64,000 nucleotides of DNA from Parageobacillus thermantarcticus. Its GTDB lineage: Bacteria; Bacillota; Bacilli; Bacillales; Anoxybacillaceae. The notes beneath the pieces are model-generated. The model searched no databases. It was not told the DNA's origin and worked only from the letters and a program-made list of their open reading frames with translations. Positions 36,370 to 46,234 of this stretch are shown one piece after another; the stretch's first letter is position 1, and each line of letters opens with the position of its first letter. The DNA lies in assembly GCF_900111865.1 (NCBI RefSeq), contig NZ_FOJS01000008.1, positions 1 to 64,000 on the forward strand, read 5' to 3'. Position numbers and translations under genes: made by a program.

Positions 36370-36392
36370 TATTGCGTTGAGGGCGTTTTTTT
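36355..36392. terminator. Bidirectional terminator between yqzF and glpQ
   Basis: Arms AAAAAAACGCCCT and AGGGCGTTTTTTT enclose a 12-base loop, giving T runs on both strands. Both stop codons lie inside it. Confidence 0.88.
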
Positions 36393-37109
36393 GTTGCGCA
36401 CTTCTTTCGCCTTAAGCGGATAATCCGTAAAAATCGCATCCACTCCGTATTGGAACATTTTTTGCATCAACGACTCTTTATTAATCGTAAACGGGCGCAC
36501 GGCAATTCGGTGGCTGCGGGCTTGACGAACAAACGGTGCTGACACAGTCCGATGATAAGGATGGAGCCCGTCTGCTCCGATCGCTCGAACGTATTTCCAT
36601 GGATCGTATAAAGGCTCCATATATAATATAGCCGTCTCTATATTTGGCGCAAGATGGCGGCAAAACGCCATGCTATTATGGTTAAAAGACGATAAAACGG
36701 TGCGTTCCTCCAATTGATAGCGCTTGATCATATCGATGACTTTTTGCTCTAGTGTTTCATATACAACGAAGCTATTTTTTAGTTCAATATTCAACAACAA
36801 CGATGTCGAGCGAATCCATGCCAGCACTTCCTCAAGCAGAGGGATGCGGCAACCATCATATTGATCAGCAAATTTATACGCGGCGTTAAATTGTTGTAAT
36901 TCGCGGTACGTAAAATCTTTTACCCAGCCTGTTCCATCTGTCGTTCGGTCGATCGTTTCGTCATGAATCACAACAATTTGCCCGTCTTTAGTCAGCTGCA
37001 CATCCAATTCAATCCCGTCCGCCCCGACTCGCTCCGCTTCCAAAAAAGCGAACATCGTATTTTCCGGATGTGTGCCGGCAGAACCGCGGTGCGCGAAAAT
37101 TTTGGTCAT
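36366..37109 (-). CDS. glpQ: Glycerophosphodiester phosphodiesterase
   Basis: This 247-residue cytosolic GDPD-family TIM-barrel enzyme (YqiK type) hydrolyses glycerophosphodiesters to glycerol-3-phosphate and an alcohol. The catalytic pair His-Arg is in FAHRGSAGTHPENT (residues 6-8), metal ligands in ELDVQLTKDG and VIHDETIDRTTDG. There is no signal peptide, so it acts inside the cell. ATG 37109 follows GGGAG. Confidence 0.9.
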   Translation of the reverse strand: MTKIFAHRGSAGTHPENTMFAFLEAERVGADGIELDVQLTKDGQIVVIHDETIDRTTDGTGWVKDFTYRELQQFNAAYKFADQYDGCRIPLLEEVLAWIRSTSLLLNIELKNSFVVYETLEQKVIDMIKRYQLEERTVLSSFNHNSMAFCRHLAPNIETAILYMEPLYDPWKYVRAIGADGLHPYHRTVSAPFVRQARSHRIAVRPFTINKESLMQKMFQYGVDAIFTDYPLKAKEVRNKKTPSTQY

Positions 37110-37223
37110 GCGTTTTGTTTAACTCCCTTCTGTCAACCTCATGCAAACGTGATCATAAAAATATATGCGGAAAAACAAAAAAATTGCTATACTGTTTTTA
37201 CTAGCAAGCGAGGTGATAAGAAG

Positions 37224-37370
37224 ATGAGACCGCTGCAAATTTCCTTAGAAACAGCGCAAAAATTAGCGAAAGCGCTAGGAATGCCGATCGAACAAATTAT
37301 GCATATGCCTCAGCACATTTTAGTGCAAAAACTGCTCGAATTAGAAAAAAAGCAAGGTGAACAACCATGA
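37224..37370 (+). CDS. yycC: YycC-like small protein
   Basis: This 48-residue protein reads MRPLQISLETAQKLAKALGM and includes IEQIMHMPQHILVQKL, the conserved core of YycC-like proteins. It is helical and has no known function. GAGGTG precedes the ATG and a strong terminator follows the stop directly, so it is a genuine single-gene unit. The name rests on remembered family resemblance. Confidence 0.75.
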   Translation: MRPLQISLETAQKLAKALGMPIEQIMHMPQHILVQKLLELEKKQGEQP

Positions 37371-37400
37371 AAAAAGGTAGTCGCCACAGACTACCTTTTT
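37371..37400. terminator. Bidirectional terminator between yycC and spo0A
   Basis: A 12-bp perfect stem AAAAAGGTAGTC/GACTACCTTTTT has a 6-base loop and gives T runs on both strands. Confidence 0.92.
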
Positions 37401-37405
37401 TATCT

Positions 37406-38185
37406 TTAAGAAGCTTTATGTTCGAGTCTCAACTTGTCCGCCACCATCGCGATGAATTCCGAGTTCGTCGGTTTGGCTTTGGACATGCTTACGGTGTAGC
37501 CGAACAAGGAAGAAATCGATTCGAGATTGCCGCGGCTCCAAGCGACTTCAATCGCATGGCGGATCGCCCGCTCGACACGGCTAGCGGTCGTGTTGTATTT
37601 TTTCGCGATGTCTGGGTAAAGCACTTTCGTAATTGCGCCGAGCAATTCAATATCGTTATATACCATCGCGATCGCTTCACGTAAGTATAAATATCCTTTA
37701 ATATGCGCCGGAACGCCGATTTCGTGAATGATGCTCGTGATGCTTGCATCCAAATTTTTCGGCCTGTTATCCCGCGTTTGGTAAGCAGACGTTGCTTTTT
37801 TCACCATTGGCGCTGCTTTTCCATGCACTTGGCGGATATGATACACCAAATTTTCCATGTCAAACGGCTTTAAAATAAAATAAGAGGCGCCAAGTTCAAC
37901 CGCTTTCTTCGTCACATCTTCTTGGCCAAACGCCGTCAACATGATGACGTTCGGCTGTTTTTCCCGCTTCGCACGAATTTTTTCCAATACGGCCAATCCG
38001 TCTAAATGTGGCATAATAATGTCCAACAATAACACGTCCGGCTGTTTTTCCTCAAGCATATATAAGCAATCTTGGCCATTATAAGCAGTCCCGATCACTT
38101 CCATATCGTTTTGGCTAGAAATATATTCTTCGAGCAAATTCACTAACTCACGATTATCGTCCGCAATACATACTTTAATTTTCAA
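37406..38185 (-). CDS. spo0A: Sporulation master regulator Spo0A
   Basis: This 259-residue response regulator begins with a receiver domain: acidic pair CIADDN, phospho-acceptor Asp in [12 protein letters not shown] (about residue 55) and the conserved Lys in YFILKPFD. A variable linker is followed by the highly conserved DNA-binding domain with the recognition helix in [22 protein letters not shown] 38185 is chosen: GGGGGAAG lies 6 bases upstream and it gives [11 protein letters not shown], matching the family start. The linker is about 8 residues shorter than in B. subtilis as I recall it. It controls entry to sporulation. Confidence 0.96.
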   Translation of the reverse strand: MKIKVCIADDNRELVNLLEEYISSQNDMEVIGTAYNGQDCLYMLEEKQPDVLLLDIIMPHLDGLAVLEKIRAKREKQPNVIMLTAFGQEDVTKKAVELGASYFILKPFDMENLVYHIRQVHGKAAPMVKKATSAYQTRDNRPKNLDASITSIIHEIGVPAHIKGYLYLREAIAMVYNDIELLGAITKVLYPDIAKKYNTTASRVERAIRHAIEVAWSRGNLESISSLFGYTVSMSKAKPTNSEFIAMVADKLRLEHKAS

Positions 38186-38246
38186 GAAAATCTTCCCCCT
38201 TACTCCCAAAATTCTATTGTTATGTAGATGAAAACTCCATTATAAT

Positions 38247-38275
38247 AAGTTCGACAATACAATGAAAAATCCTTT
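38247..38275 (-). promoter_or_regulatory. Sigma-H promoter of spo0A with embedded 0A box
   Basis: The minus strand has AAAGGATTT (38267-38275), 11 bases, then GTCGAACTT (38247-38255), close to the sigma-H consensus RNAGGAWWW...RNNGAATWW. A perfect 0A box TTGTCGAA (38250-38257) overlaps the -10 element, and TATAAT lies just downstream (38239-38244). This is the autoregulatory arrangement known for spo0A. The rest of 38276-38483 is A/T-rich with no gene; a vegetative promoter is expected there. Confidence 0.78.
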
Positions 38276-38483
38276 CATTTTTTAAAAAATATTAAAAAAA
38301 ACAAATAATTTTTGGAATTATATCAAAAAACGACTTGATTTGACAATTTTTTATGGAATACGAGCATGATTTTATCGAAAAATCTCTTTACATATCCATT
38401 TTATATGATGTTTTATCAAATATCTATGCAAAAAAAGCTGAATTTATGACGTTTTTCACGAAATTTTTTGTAAATAAAATTTC

Positions 38484-38513
38484 AAAAAGGCGAGCTCGTC
38501 AGCTCGCCTTTTT
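38484..38513 (-). terminator. Terminator after spoIVB
   Basis: A stem of 13 bp (AAAAAGGCGAGCT/AGCTCGCCTTTTT) with a 4-base loop is followed on the minus strand by TTTTTGAAATTTT. It covers the spoIVB stop codon. Confidence 0.9.
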
Positions 38514-39791
38514 GTTCGATTTCCCGTATATATCAATTCCCGCTTCGTGTAACATCCATTCGATATGAACGCCATAGCCAGATGTCGGATCATTGACAAA
38601 TACGTGGGTAACCGCGCCGACTAATTTTCCATCTTGAATAATCGGGCTTCCGCTCATCCCCTGAACGATTCCGCCCGTCTTTTTTAATAAACGCGGATCA
38701 GTGACACGAATGATAAGACCTTTTGTGGCTGGAAATTTTTGTGGAATGGTACTTACAATTTCAATATCAAATGGCTCGACTTTATCATTTTCCACAACGG
38801 TCAACATTTTTGCCGGTCCTTCCTTGACTTGGCTCGATAACGCGATCGGAATCGGCTTCGTAAAAATTCCGTTGTCGATCGGTTTGGACAGCGTGCCAAA
38901 AATGCCAAACGGACTGTTATCAGTAATATTTCCGATAACTTCCTTATCGCTTGAAAATCGTGCTAATTTCTCACCAGGATTGCCACTGCTTCCTTTTTCA
39001 ATGGATGTAACGGTCGATTTCATAATTTGACCGTTTTGCACAACAATCGGTTTTTTCGTATCCATATCGGAAATGACATGACCTAATGCTCCGTATTTTT
39101 TGGAAACAGGGTCATAAAACGTCATCGTGCCAATGCCGGCGGCAGAATCACGGATGTACAATCCGATGCGGTAAGCGTGATCGTGTTTATCCTTTAACGG
39201 AACTAATTTCGTCGTAAAGGAGTGTTGGTCACGAAGAACTTGAAGATGAAGCGGTTTTCCTATTTTTCCTGCTTCTTCAATAAAAGGAGAAAGATCATCC
39301 ATGTTTTCGATTTTTTTTCCGTTAATACCGGTAATCATATCTCCCACTTTAATGCCGGCAATTTCGCCCGGCGATTTTTTTCCGTTTTCTGTTTCGATTA
39401 GATGGTAACCAACGACAAGAACTCCTACTGTATTTAACTTAACGCCAATCGATTGCCCTCCGGGGACGACCTTTAAACTTGGCAGCACTTTCACATCCAC
39501 TTGTTTTACCGGCATGCCAGCAACTTCCAATACCATTTTCTTTTCGCCACGTTGTTTTGCTTTTACGGAAAACGAATGAGCATGTTTGTGAACTTCTATC
39601 GATTTGGAAGCGTCTTTTACCGTCGTTTGCACTGGGAGCGCTGTAGAAGAAAATCGCATCGTTTCTCCTTCAAACATCACGATTTGTTTTGGAATTTGCA
39701 AATACTCTTTAATCGGTTTTGACATACTAATGATCGTCAGCGAAACAAGGAGAAAAACCCCTATTATTTTCCGGATTGCCTCTGCACTCAA
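38499..39791 (-). CDS. spoIVB: SpoIVB peptidase (forespore signalling protease)
   Basis: This 430-residue S55-family serine protease has an N-terminal membrane anchor ([14 protein letters not shown]), a PDZ domain around residues 110-210 ([29 protein letters not shown]) and a C-terminal protease with the catalytic serine in [20 protein letters not shown]. It is secreted from the forespore and triggers pro-sigma-K processing by cutting SpoIVFA. The start is TTG 39791 with GAGGAGAG upstream. recN-spoIVB-spo0A order is typical for Bacillaceae. Confidence 0.94.
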   Translation of the reverse strand: MSAEAIRKIIGVFLLVSLTIISMSKPIKEYLQIPKQIVMFEGETMRFSSTALPVQTTVKDASKSIEVHKHAHSFSVKAKQRGEKKMVLEVAGMPVKQVDVKVLPSLKVVPGGQSIGVKLNTVGVLVVGYHLIETENGKKSPGEIAGIKVGDMITGINGKKIENMDDLSPFIEEAGKIGKPLHLQVLRDQHSFTTKLVPLKDKHDHAYRIGLYIRDSAAGIGTMTFYDPVSKKYGALGHVISDMDTKKPIVVQNGQIMKSTVTSIEKGSSGNPGEKLARFSSDKEVIGNITDNSPFGIFGTLSKPIDNGIFTKPIPIALSSQVKEGPAKMLTVVENDKVEPFDIEIVSTIPQKFPATKGLIIRVTDPRLLKKTGGIVQGMSGSPIIQDGKLVGAVTHVFVNDPTSGYGVHIEWMLHEAGIDIYGKSNKKAS

Positions 39792-39886
39792 TCTTTTTCA
39801 CTCTCCTCGCTCCCACCTACACCCTTCGAAAAAGCGGCTACAGTTTTAATTTTGCCTTAAACCGTGGAAATATAATCGCTTTCCCC

Positions 39887-39914
39887 ATAAAAAAAGCTAC
39901 CCATAATGGATAGC
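39887..39914 (-). terminator. Terminator after recN
   Basis: The minus strand has a 7-bp stem GCTATCC/GGGTAGC (one G-T pair) with a 5-base loop followed by TTTTTTTATG. Confidence 0.85.
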
Positions 39915-39917
39915 GTT

Positions 39918-41639
39918 TCATCCTTTGATTTTCGCTGCTAGTTCAAGCAGCTCTTTTGCATGTTGCTTCGTTAGTTCTGTAATTTCCACCCCGGAAATCA
40001 TCCGGCCGATTTCTTTTACTTTTTCTTCGTCCGATAATGCTTTTACCGATGTTCTTGTACGATTTCCGTCCGTTTCCTTGGCAATAAACAAATGCGTATC
40101 CGCCATCGCCGCTACTTGCGGTAAGTGAGAAATACAAAGCACTTGCGAACCGATCGAGACGCGGTAAATTTTTTCGGCGATCGCCTGCGCAACCCGACCG
40201 CTGACACCTGTATCAACTTCATCAAAAATGATGGATGTAACGCCTTGATGTTTGGAAAAGATGCTTTTTAGCGCGAGCATGATGCGTGACAATTCCCCGC
40301 CAGAAGCTATTTTCGCCAACGGTTTTAACGGTTCGCCAACGTTTGTGGAAATGTAAAATTCCACATCATCGACGCCATCTTCGTGAAATTTCACTGGTAC
40401 GCCGTCAAGCAACGGCGCATCGAGCCCTCCTTCTCTTTTCGTAAATACGATATCAAATTGCGTTTTTTCCATGTATAACTCTTTTAATTCTTGATGAATA
40501 TGGTTAATTAACATTTTCGCATATTTTTGGCGAACGTTCGTCACATTTTTCGCTTCGATTAATAAATCTTCCGTCACCGATTTTAATTCTTTTTGCAGCT
40601 CATGGATATGCGTTTCGCGATGTTGAAGTTCATCGATTTCTTCGGCAATTTTTTCGGCATATTGCAAAATATCTTCGATCGTCGCTCCGTATTTCCGCTT
40701 TAATTGGTTAATTTCGCTAAGACGGCTTTCAATTAAATCAAGGCGAGCCGGGTCATACTCTAATTGTTCAAGCTCATCGCTCAATTTATACGTAATATCT
40801 TCCAATAAATAATAACTATTCGCAATCGTTTCGTACGCTTCTTTCAATGCCGGGTTGATAGAGGCAACATCTTCTAAATGGCTCATTGCCAATCCAATCC
40901 AATCAAGGCCGCGCTGTTCGCCGGATAACGCCTCATAACTATGTTTCAGCGCCTCATAAATTTTTTGAAAGTTCACGATTTTTACTTTTTCTTCCATTAA
41001 TTGCTCATCTTCGTTTACTTGCAAATTTGCTTTTTGAATTTCATCAAGCTGAAATGTTAATAAATCAAGACGGTGCGCCATTTGCTGCTCATTTTCATTT
41101 AGCTTTTTTAACTTTTTCCGCAATTGTTCATATTTCTCATAAACGGCGCGGTATTCTTCAAGCGCGGCCGCAATTTCCGCTCCGCCGTATTCATCGAGCA
41201 GCGGAAGATGCCGTGACGGATCCATTAATTCTTGATGTTCATGTTGGCCGTGAATATCGACAAGCGTAGAACCGATATCGCGCAATATAGACGTTGTCAC
41301 TAATTTTCCATTGACGCGGCACACGCTTTTTCCGTTCGCAAAAATTTCACGGCGCAAAACAACCATGCCTTCGCTAATATCGATACCGACTTCCGCACAT
41401 TTGTCGTAACATGGATGGTTTTCATTATCCAATAAAAAAAGCCCTTCTATTTCCGCCTTCTCTTCCCCGTAGCGGACAAACTCCGCCGAACCGCGCCCTC
41501 CAATTAGCAGCTGGATCGCGTCAATAATAATCGACTTCCCCGCTCCCGTTTCCCCGGTTAACACCGTCAGCCCTTTGTCAAACGAAACCGACAATGATTC
41601 AATAATCGCAAAATTTTTTATGGATAATTCCGCTAGCAA
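39918..41639 (-). CDS. recN: DNA repair protein RecN
   Basis: This 573-residue SMC-like ATPase acts early in double-strand-break repair. It has Walker A GETGAGKS near residue 30, coiled-coil arms (about residues 155-360) and the ABC signature LSRIMLALK preceded by ASGGE. Walker B is SIIFDEVDTGVSG and the late motif is CISHLPQVAAMADTH. The start is TTG 41639 with GGGGGTGAT upstream, 18 bases after ahrC. Confidence 0.95.
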   Translation of the reverse strand: MLAELSIKNFAIIESLSVSFDKGLTVLTGETGAGKSIIIDAIQLLIGGRGSAEFVRYGEEKAEIEGLFLLDNENHPCYDKCAEVGIDISEGMVVLRREIFANGKSVCRVNGKLVTTSILRDIGSTLVDIHGQHEHQELMDPSRHLPLLDEYGGAEIAAALEEYRAVYEKYEQLRKKLKKLNENEQQMAHRLDLLTFQLDEIQKANLQVNEDEQLMEEKVKIVNFQKIYEALKHSYEALSGEQRGLDWIGLAMSHLEDVASINPALKEAYETIANSYYLLEDITYKLSDELEQLEYDPARLDLIESRLSEINQLKRKYGATIEDILQYAEKIAEEIDELQHRETHIHELQKELKSVTEDLLIEAKNVTNVRQKYAKMLINHIHQELKELYMEKTQFDIVFTKREGGLDAPLLDGVPVKFHEDGVDDVEFYISTNVGEPLKPLAKIASGGELSRIMLALKSIFSKHQGVTSIIFDEVDTGVSGRVAQAIAEKIYRVSIGSQVLCISHLPQVAAMADTHLFIAKETDGNRTRTSVKALSDEEKVKEIGRMISGVEITELTKQHAKELLELAAKIKG

Positions 41640-41657
41640 GTGGAATCACCCCCATGT

Positions 41658-42107
41658 TTAAAGCATTCCTAACAATTGCTCGGAAACCTTTTCGGCATCT
41701 TCGGCTGTGCGGCAAATAATAAGGCAAGTGTCATCTCCGCAAATCGTTCCAACGATTTCGTTCCAGTCTAAATTATCAAGCAAAACGCCAATGGCGTGCG
41801 CATTGCCTGGCAACGTTTTTAAAACGAGCAAATTGCCAGTTCCATCAAGCTTGACAAACGCATCCATTAAAGCGCGCTTTAATTTTTGCGTAGGGTTAAA
41901 GCGCTGATCGGAAGGAAGGCTATATTTATAGCGGCCATTGGCCATCGGCACTTTGACGAGCTGCAGTTCTTTAATGTCTCTTGAAACGGTCGCTTGCGTT
42001 ACATTAAATCCTGCTTTTTTCAGCATATCGACAAGCTCGTCTTGCGTCTCAATTTCGTGGTTCATAATAATTTCGCGAATTTTAATATGCCTTTGTCCTT
42101 TATTCAA
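41658..42107 (-). CDS. ahrC: Arginine repressor AhrC/ArgR
   Basis: This 149-residue regulator has an N-terminal winged helix ([22 protein letters not shown], recognition part [14 protein letters not shown], broken here into segments) and a C-terminal arginine-binding hexamerisation domain ([29 protein letters not shown]). TTG 42107 is chosen: GAGGTG is 6 bases upstream and the length then equals B. subtilis AhrC. It controls arginine synthesis and breakdown; the art transporter in this window is a possible target. Confidence 0.95.
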   Translation of the reverse strand: MNKGQRHIKIREIIMNHEIETQDELVDMLKKAGFNVTQATVSRDIKELQLVKVPMANGRYKYSLPSDQRFNPTQKLKRALMDAFVKLDGTGNLLVLKTLPGNAHAIGVLLDNLDWNEIVGTICGDDTCLIICRTAEDAEKVSEQLLGML

Positions 42108-42138
42108 ATTCGACACCTCGCACAAATGATTTCACGGG

Positions 42139-42170
42139 AAAAACGGGAATAACCATCACCGTTATTCCCG
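42139..42170 (-). terminator. Terminator between yqxC and ahrC
   Basis: The minus strand has a 10-bp perfect stem CGGGAATAAC/GTTATTCCCG with a 7-base loop, followed by TTTTT. ahrC may therefore rely partly on its own promoter. Confidence 0.8.
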
Positions 42171-42992
42171 GCTTTTCAACTGCAAATGGGCTTCTTTCAC
42201 TACCTCGCTGACCGATTTCGGCAAGCGGTTTTCCCCTATTTCTTTGCCGCCTTCAAAGCGGAGGTGAAGCAAAAATTCGATATTTCCATCACCGCCGGTA
42301 ATCGGGGAGTGCGTTAAATTCATTGCATCAAACCCTTCGCTAAGCGCAAAGTCGATGATGGACGTCAACACTTCTTCATGCACGTTCGGGTCGCGAACGA
42401 TGCCTTTTTTGCCGACTTTTTCTCTGCCTGCTTCGAATTGCGGCTTGACAAGGGCGACCACATCGCTTCCGGGAACAACCACCGTCTTTAATACAGGCAA
42501 TATCAGCTTTAATGAAATAAATGAAACATCGATCGTTGCAAATTGTGGAAGCCCTTTCGTAAAATAATCGGGCGTGACATAGCGGAAATTCGTCCGTTCC
42601 ATTACAACGACGCGATCGTCCTGGCGCAGCTTCCACGCTAGCTGATTATAGCCGACGTCAAGCGCGTACGATAGCTTCGCGCCATGCTGCAGCGCACAAT
42701 CGGTAAACCCTCCCGTAGATGCCCCGATATCCAAAACGATTTTATCTTGGACGCTCACATCAAACGTGCGCAGCGCTTTTTCGAGCTTCAAGCCGCCGCG
42801 GCTTACATACGGAAGCGCGTCACCTTTTATCGTTAACGGGATATCTACGGGAACTTTTTCGCCAGGCTTGTCTAGTCGGACTTCGTTTGCGTACACAAGC
42901 CCAGCCATAATCGCCCGTTTTGCTTTTTCACGCGTTTCGATTAAACCTCGTTGAACAAGTAATACATCTAGACGTTCTTTTTTCCCTTTCAT
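42162..42992 (-). CDS. yqxC: TlyA-family rRNA methyltransferase / S4-domain protein YqxC
   Basis: This 276-residue protein has an N-terminal S4 RNA-binding domain (ERLDVLLVQRGLIETREKAK start) and an FtsJ-like methyltransferase domain with VLDIGASTGGFTDCAL as the SAM motif and the KDKE-type lysine in VALVKPQFEAG. TlyA homologues 2'-O-methylate rRNA. It lies 3 bases after dxs, so the two are coupled. Confidence 0.9.
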   Translation of the reverse strand: MKGKKERLDVLLVQRGLIETREKAKRAIMAGLVYANEVRLDKPGEKVPVDIPLTIKGDALPYVSRGGLKLEKALRTFDVSVQDKIVLDIGASTGGFTDCALQHGAKLSYALDVGYNQLAWKLRQDDRVVVMERTNFRYVTPDYFTKGLPQFATIDVSFISLKLILPVLKTVVVPGSDVVALVKPQFEAGREKVGKKGIVRDPNVHEEVLTSIIDFALSEGFDAMNLTHSPITGGDGNIEFLLHLRFEGGKEIGENRLPKSVSEVVKEAHLQLKSRE

Positions 42993-42995
42993 CTT

Positions 42996-44888
42996 TCATG
43001 CCCTTTTTTGTTTTCTTGGTATCATCGTTTTCACGCGATCGATAATATGCGCTGTCGTTAAGCCGATTTCCTTCAGCAGCTCTTTGACGCTGCCGTGTTC
43101 AATGAAACGGTCAGGAATGCCCATTCGGTTAATCACCGTTTGATGATAGCCGTGGTCGTGGGCAAACTCCAAAACGGCGCTGCCGAAGCCGCCTTGCAAT
43201 ACCGCTTCCTCAATCGTTAAAATCGGGATATTGCTTTCTAACAAATCATGCAACATTTCCTCATCCATCGGTTTGATAAAACGCGCGTTTACCACTTTCA
43301 CGGAAATATTCTCTTTGGCAAGCTTTTCTGCCGCTTCTAGCGCCATGGAAATCATCGTGCCAAACGTCAAAATCGCTAAATCGCGGCCTTCGCGCAACAC
43401 TTCCCACGTTCCGATCGGAATTTTCTTCAATTCTTCATCGAGCTTTACGCCAAGTCCGTTGCCGCGCGGAAAACGAAGTGCGATCGGCCCGTCATCGTAT
43501 TGAATCGCCGTATACACCATATGCTGCCCTTCGTTTTCATCCTTTGGCATCATAATGACAAGGTTCGGAATATGGCGTAAAAAGGCGATATCAAACACAC
43601 CTTGGTGCGTTTCACCGTCCGCACCGACTAACCCGGCTCGGTCAATCGCGAAAAAAACGTTTAAATTTTGTCGGCAAACGTCATGAACAACTTGGTCATA
43701 CGCCCGCTGCAAAAACGTCGAATAAATCGCCAAAAACGGTTTCATCCCTTGCGCCGCAAGCCCCGCGGCAAGCGTTGTCGCGTGCTGCTCGGCAATTCCG
43801 ACATCAAACATTCGCTCAGGAAACTCGCTCGCAAATCCTTCCAGTTTCGAGCCGACTGGCATCGCCGGCGTAATCGCGACAATCCGCTTATCCGTGCGCG
43901 CCAATTTCCGCACCGTTTCGCTGACAAGTTCGCTCCACGACGGCGCAGCATCCACCGGTTTTAGAAAATCGCCGGTTTCGATTTTATATGGACCGGTGCC
44001 ATGCCATACTCCGACTTTATCATTTTCCGCCGGACTATAGCCTTTTCCTTTTTTCGTGATAACGTGAAGAAGCACAGGACCTTTTATTTTTTTGGCGTAA
44101 TGCAAATTCTCAAACAAATCGTCAAAATTGTGACCATCGACAGGTCCGAGATACGTAAATCCTAACTCTTCAAAAAAAACGCCGGAAACAAGCAAATATT
44201 TCAAGCTGTCTTTAATGCGCTCTGCCATTGCCGCCAACTTGCCGCCGACAGCGGGAATTCTTTTTAATAAAAGCTCCAGTTCGTCTTTCACCCATTGATA
44301 TTTGCCGGCTGTCCGCAGCCGTCCCAACACACTATGCAAAGCGCCGACGTTCGGAGCAATCGACATTTCGTTATCGTTTAAAACGACGATAATATCTTTT
44401 TTCTCATGGCCGATATGATTTAACGCCTCAAGCGCCATACCGCCTGTCAACGCTCCGTCGCCAATAATCGGAACGATATATTCATCCGTACCCTTTAAGT
44501 CGCGGGCGATCGCCATCCCCATCGCCGCAGACAACGACGTCGAACTATGTCCGGTTTCCCACACGTCATGTTCGCTTTCGCTTCGCTTTGGAAACCCCGA
44601 TAAACCTTTATATTGCCGCAATGTATCAAATTCGGACGCACGCCCCGTCAAAATCTTATGGACGTACGATTGATGGCCGACATCCCAAATCAGCTTATCT
44701 TTCGGGCTGTCAAACACTTTATGAAGCGCAATCGTCAGCTCGACAACTCCTAAATTCGGGCCGATATGCCCGCCTGTTTTCGACAGCTTCTCAATTAAAA
44801 ATTTCCGAATATCAGCACTTAGTTCGATCAGTTGTTTTGTCGACATATTTTTCAAAAAGCGCGGGTTTTTAATTTTGGTAACATCCAA
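42996..44888 (-). CDS. dxs: 1-deoxy-D-xylulose-5-phosphate synthase
   Basis: This 630-residue thiamine-diphosphate enzyme is the first step of the MEP isoprenoid pathway. It has [18 protein letters not shown] at the N-terminus, the diphosphate motif [18 protein letters not shown]...[19 protein letters not shown] and [17 protein letters not shown]. The start is TTG 44888, giving MDVTKI, with GAGTGAT upstream. Its own promoter follows the terminator after ispA. Dxs makes the precursors later used by IspA. Confidence 0.94.
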   Translation of the reverse strand: MDVTKIKNPRFLKNMSTKQLIELSADIRKFLIEKLSKTGGHIGPNLGVVELTIALHKVFDSPKDKLIWDVGHQSYVHKILTGRASEFDTLRQYKGLSGFPKRSESEHDVWETGHSSTSLSAAMGMAIARDLKGTDEYIVPIIGDGALTGGMALEALNHIGHEKKDIIVVLNDNEMSIAPNVGALHSVLGRLRTAGKYQWVKDELELLLKRIPAVGGKLAAMAERIKDSLKYLLVSGVFFEELGFTYLGPVDGHNFDDLFENLHYAKKIKGPVLLHVITKKGKGYSPAENDKVGVWHGTGPYKIETGDFLKPVDAAPSWSELVSETVRKLARTDKRIVAITPAMPVGSKLEGFASEFPERMFDVGIAEQHATTLAAGLAAQGMKPFLAIYSTFLQRAYDQVVHDVCRQNLNVFFAIDRAGLVGADGETHQGVFDIAFLRHIPNLVIMMPKDENEGQHMVYTAIQYDDGPIALRFPRGNGLGVKLDEELKKIPIGTWEVLREGRDLAILTFGTMISMALEAAEKLAKENISVKVVNARFIKPMDEEMLHDLLESNIPILTIEEAVLQGGFGSAVLEFAHDHGYHQTVINRMGIPDRFIEHGSVKELLKEIGLTTAHIIDRVKTMIPRKQKRA

Positions 44889-44957
44889 ACGAGATCACTC
44901 GCTTTCGTTTTGATCGTTCGTTTTTATGCAGTTGATATAATACAGAAGTTAGTTATT

Positions 44958-44963
44958 ATTATA
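44958..44963 (-). promoter_or_regulatory. Possible dxs promoter -10 element
   Basis: TATAAT on the minus strand is preceded by TG and lies about 70 bases upstream of dxs. No strong -35 is seen (GATTTT at 16 bases). Confidence 0.4.
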
Positions 44964-45002
44964 CATGATTAAACATAAAAAATCGATTTCCGTCCAAAAA
45001 GA

Positions 45003-45037
45003 GAAAAAAGAGCCGCTAACACTACTGTGATAACGGC
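45003..45037 (-). terminator. Terminator after ispA
   Basis: The minus strand has an 11-bp stem GCCGTTATCAC/GTGTTAGCGGC with one mismatch and one G-T pair, loop AGTA, followed by TCTTTTTTCTC. It separates the xse-ispA unit from dxs. Confidence 0.75.
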
Positions 45038-45103
45038 ATGCATGGAAAACTCTCTATTATTTCAATATAACGTATCGATAAAAAATCAGCAACGGACGAT
45101 TCC

Positions 45104-45997
45104 TTAATGATCACGCGTCGCGACTAAATCGCAAATATAACTTAGTACGCTGCCATCTACTTCTGCTTTTTGCAAATAACGTTTTGCTTCTTCGATATGG
45201 AAAGATAGCTTTTCTTTCGCCCCGGCAATCGTCAAAAGCGATGGATATGTCACTTTTTTATTTTCAATGTCGCTGCCAACCCGCTTGCCAATTTTTTCTT
45301 CCGAACCTTCAATATCGAGAATATCATCGCGAATTTGAAAAGCGAGACCGAGATGGGAGGCAAACGAGTCGAGATGGCGAAGCTGTTTGTCGTTCGCGCC
45401 TGCAAGCAGTGCGCCAGCCAATACGCTGTATTGCAACATTTTTCCTGTTTTATGACGATGAATATATTCGAGCTGTTCAAGCGAAAGCTGCTTCCCTTCA
45501 CCTTCGATATCGGCAACTTGTCCCGCTACCATTCCTTCCGGTCCTGCCGCCTTCGCCAATTCTTCGATTAACCGAATTTTTGTCATTGGAGAAATGCGGG
45601 CATCATCGGCTTCAGCGATCACTTGAAACGCGTAAGTGAGCAATCCGTCTCCCGCCAAAATGGCCATCGCTTCCCCAAACACTTTATGATTCGTCGGTTT
45701 ACCGCGCCGCAAATCATCGTTATCCATGCTCGGCAAATCATCGTGAATCAGCGAATATGTATGAATCATCTCAATGGCGCACGCTACCGGAAGTCCAATA
45801 TCCGGCTCTTTTCCGAACGAATGCAACGTCGCAAACAACAGAAGCGGACGGATGCGCTTTCCGCCTGCCTCCAGCGAATAAGCCATCGCCCGTTTAATCG
45901 TTTCAGGAGCAGCCATTCTTGTAATATAATGGGGCAAAACATTTTCCAAACGCTGCTTGTGCTCTTGTAAAAACTGTTCTACTTCCGCCCGGTTCAA
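45104..45997 (-). CDS. ispA: Farnesyl diphosphate synthase
   Basis: This 297-residue trans-prenyl diphosphate synthase has the first aspartate-rich motif in IHDDLPSMDNDD (about residues 82-93), preceded by GGKRIRP. The second, FQIRDDILD, is near residue 225. It condenses IPP and DMAPP to farnesyl diphosphate for quinone and wall-lipid precursors. The start is TTG 45997 with GAGGAGGA 7 bases upstream, 3 bases after xseB. Confidence 0.94.
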   Translation of the reverse strand: MNRAEVEQFLQEHKQRLENVLPHYITRMAAPETIKRAMAYSLEAGGKRIRPLLLFATLHSFGKEPDIGLPVACAIEMIHTYSLIHDDLPSMDNDDLRRGKPTNHKVFGEAMAILAGDGLLTYAFQVIAEADDARISPMTKIRLIEELAKAAGPEGMVAGQVADIEGEGKQLSLEQLEYIHRHKTGKMLQYSVLAGALLAGANDKQLRHLDSFASHLGLAFQIRDDILDIEGSEEKIGKRVGSDIENKKVTYPSLLTIAGAKEKLSFHIEEAKRYLQKAEVDGSVLSYICDLVATRDH

Positions 45998-46000
45998 AAG

Positions 46001-46234
46001 CTATTCCTCCTCCTGAAGCGAGAAAGGAGCGAGTTGCCCGTCCTCTCGTAAAATGTATTCCATCTGTTTTTCGACATGTTGCAATTTATCATGACAAAGC
46101 TTGGAAAGCTTCATTCCTTCTTGGAAAAAGGAAATCGCCTGCTCAAGCGGCACATTTCCTTCTTCTAATTTTTCCACAATTTCTTCTAACTTTGCCATCG
46201 CTTCTTCAAAGGTAAGTTCTTTTTCCTCACTCAT
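46001..46234 (-). CDS. xseB: Exodeoxyribonuclease VII small subunit
   Basis: This 77-residue XseB has the conserved [20 protein letters not shown] and [18 protein letters not shown] segments. It wraps as helical caps on XseA in the single-strand exonuclease. ATG 46234 follows GGAGGAG; the longer frame to 46273 lies inside xseA. It overlaps xseA by 8 bases. Confidence 0.93.
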   Translation of the reverse strand: MSEEKELTFEEAMAKLEEIVEKLEEGNVPLEQAISFFQEGMKLSKLCHDKLQHVEKQMEYILREDGQLAPFSLQEEE

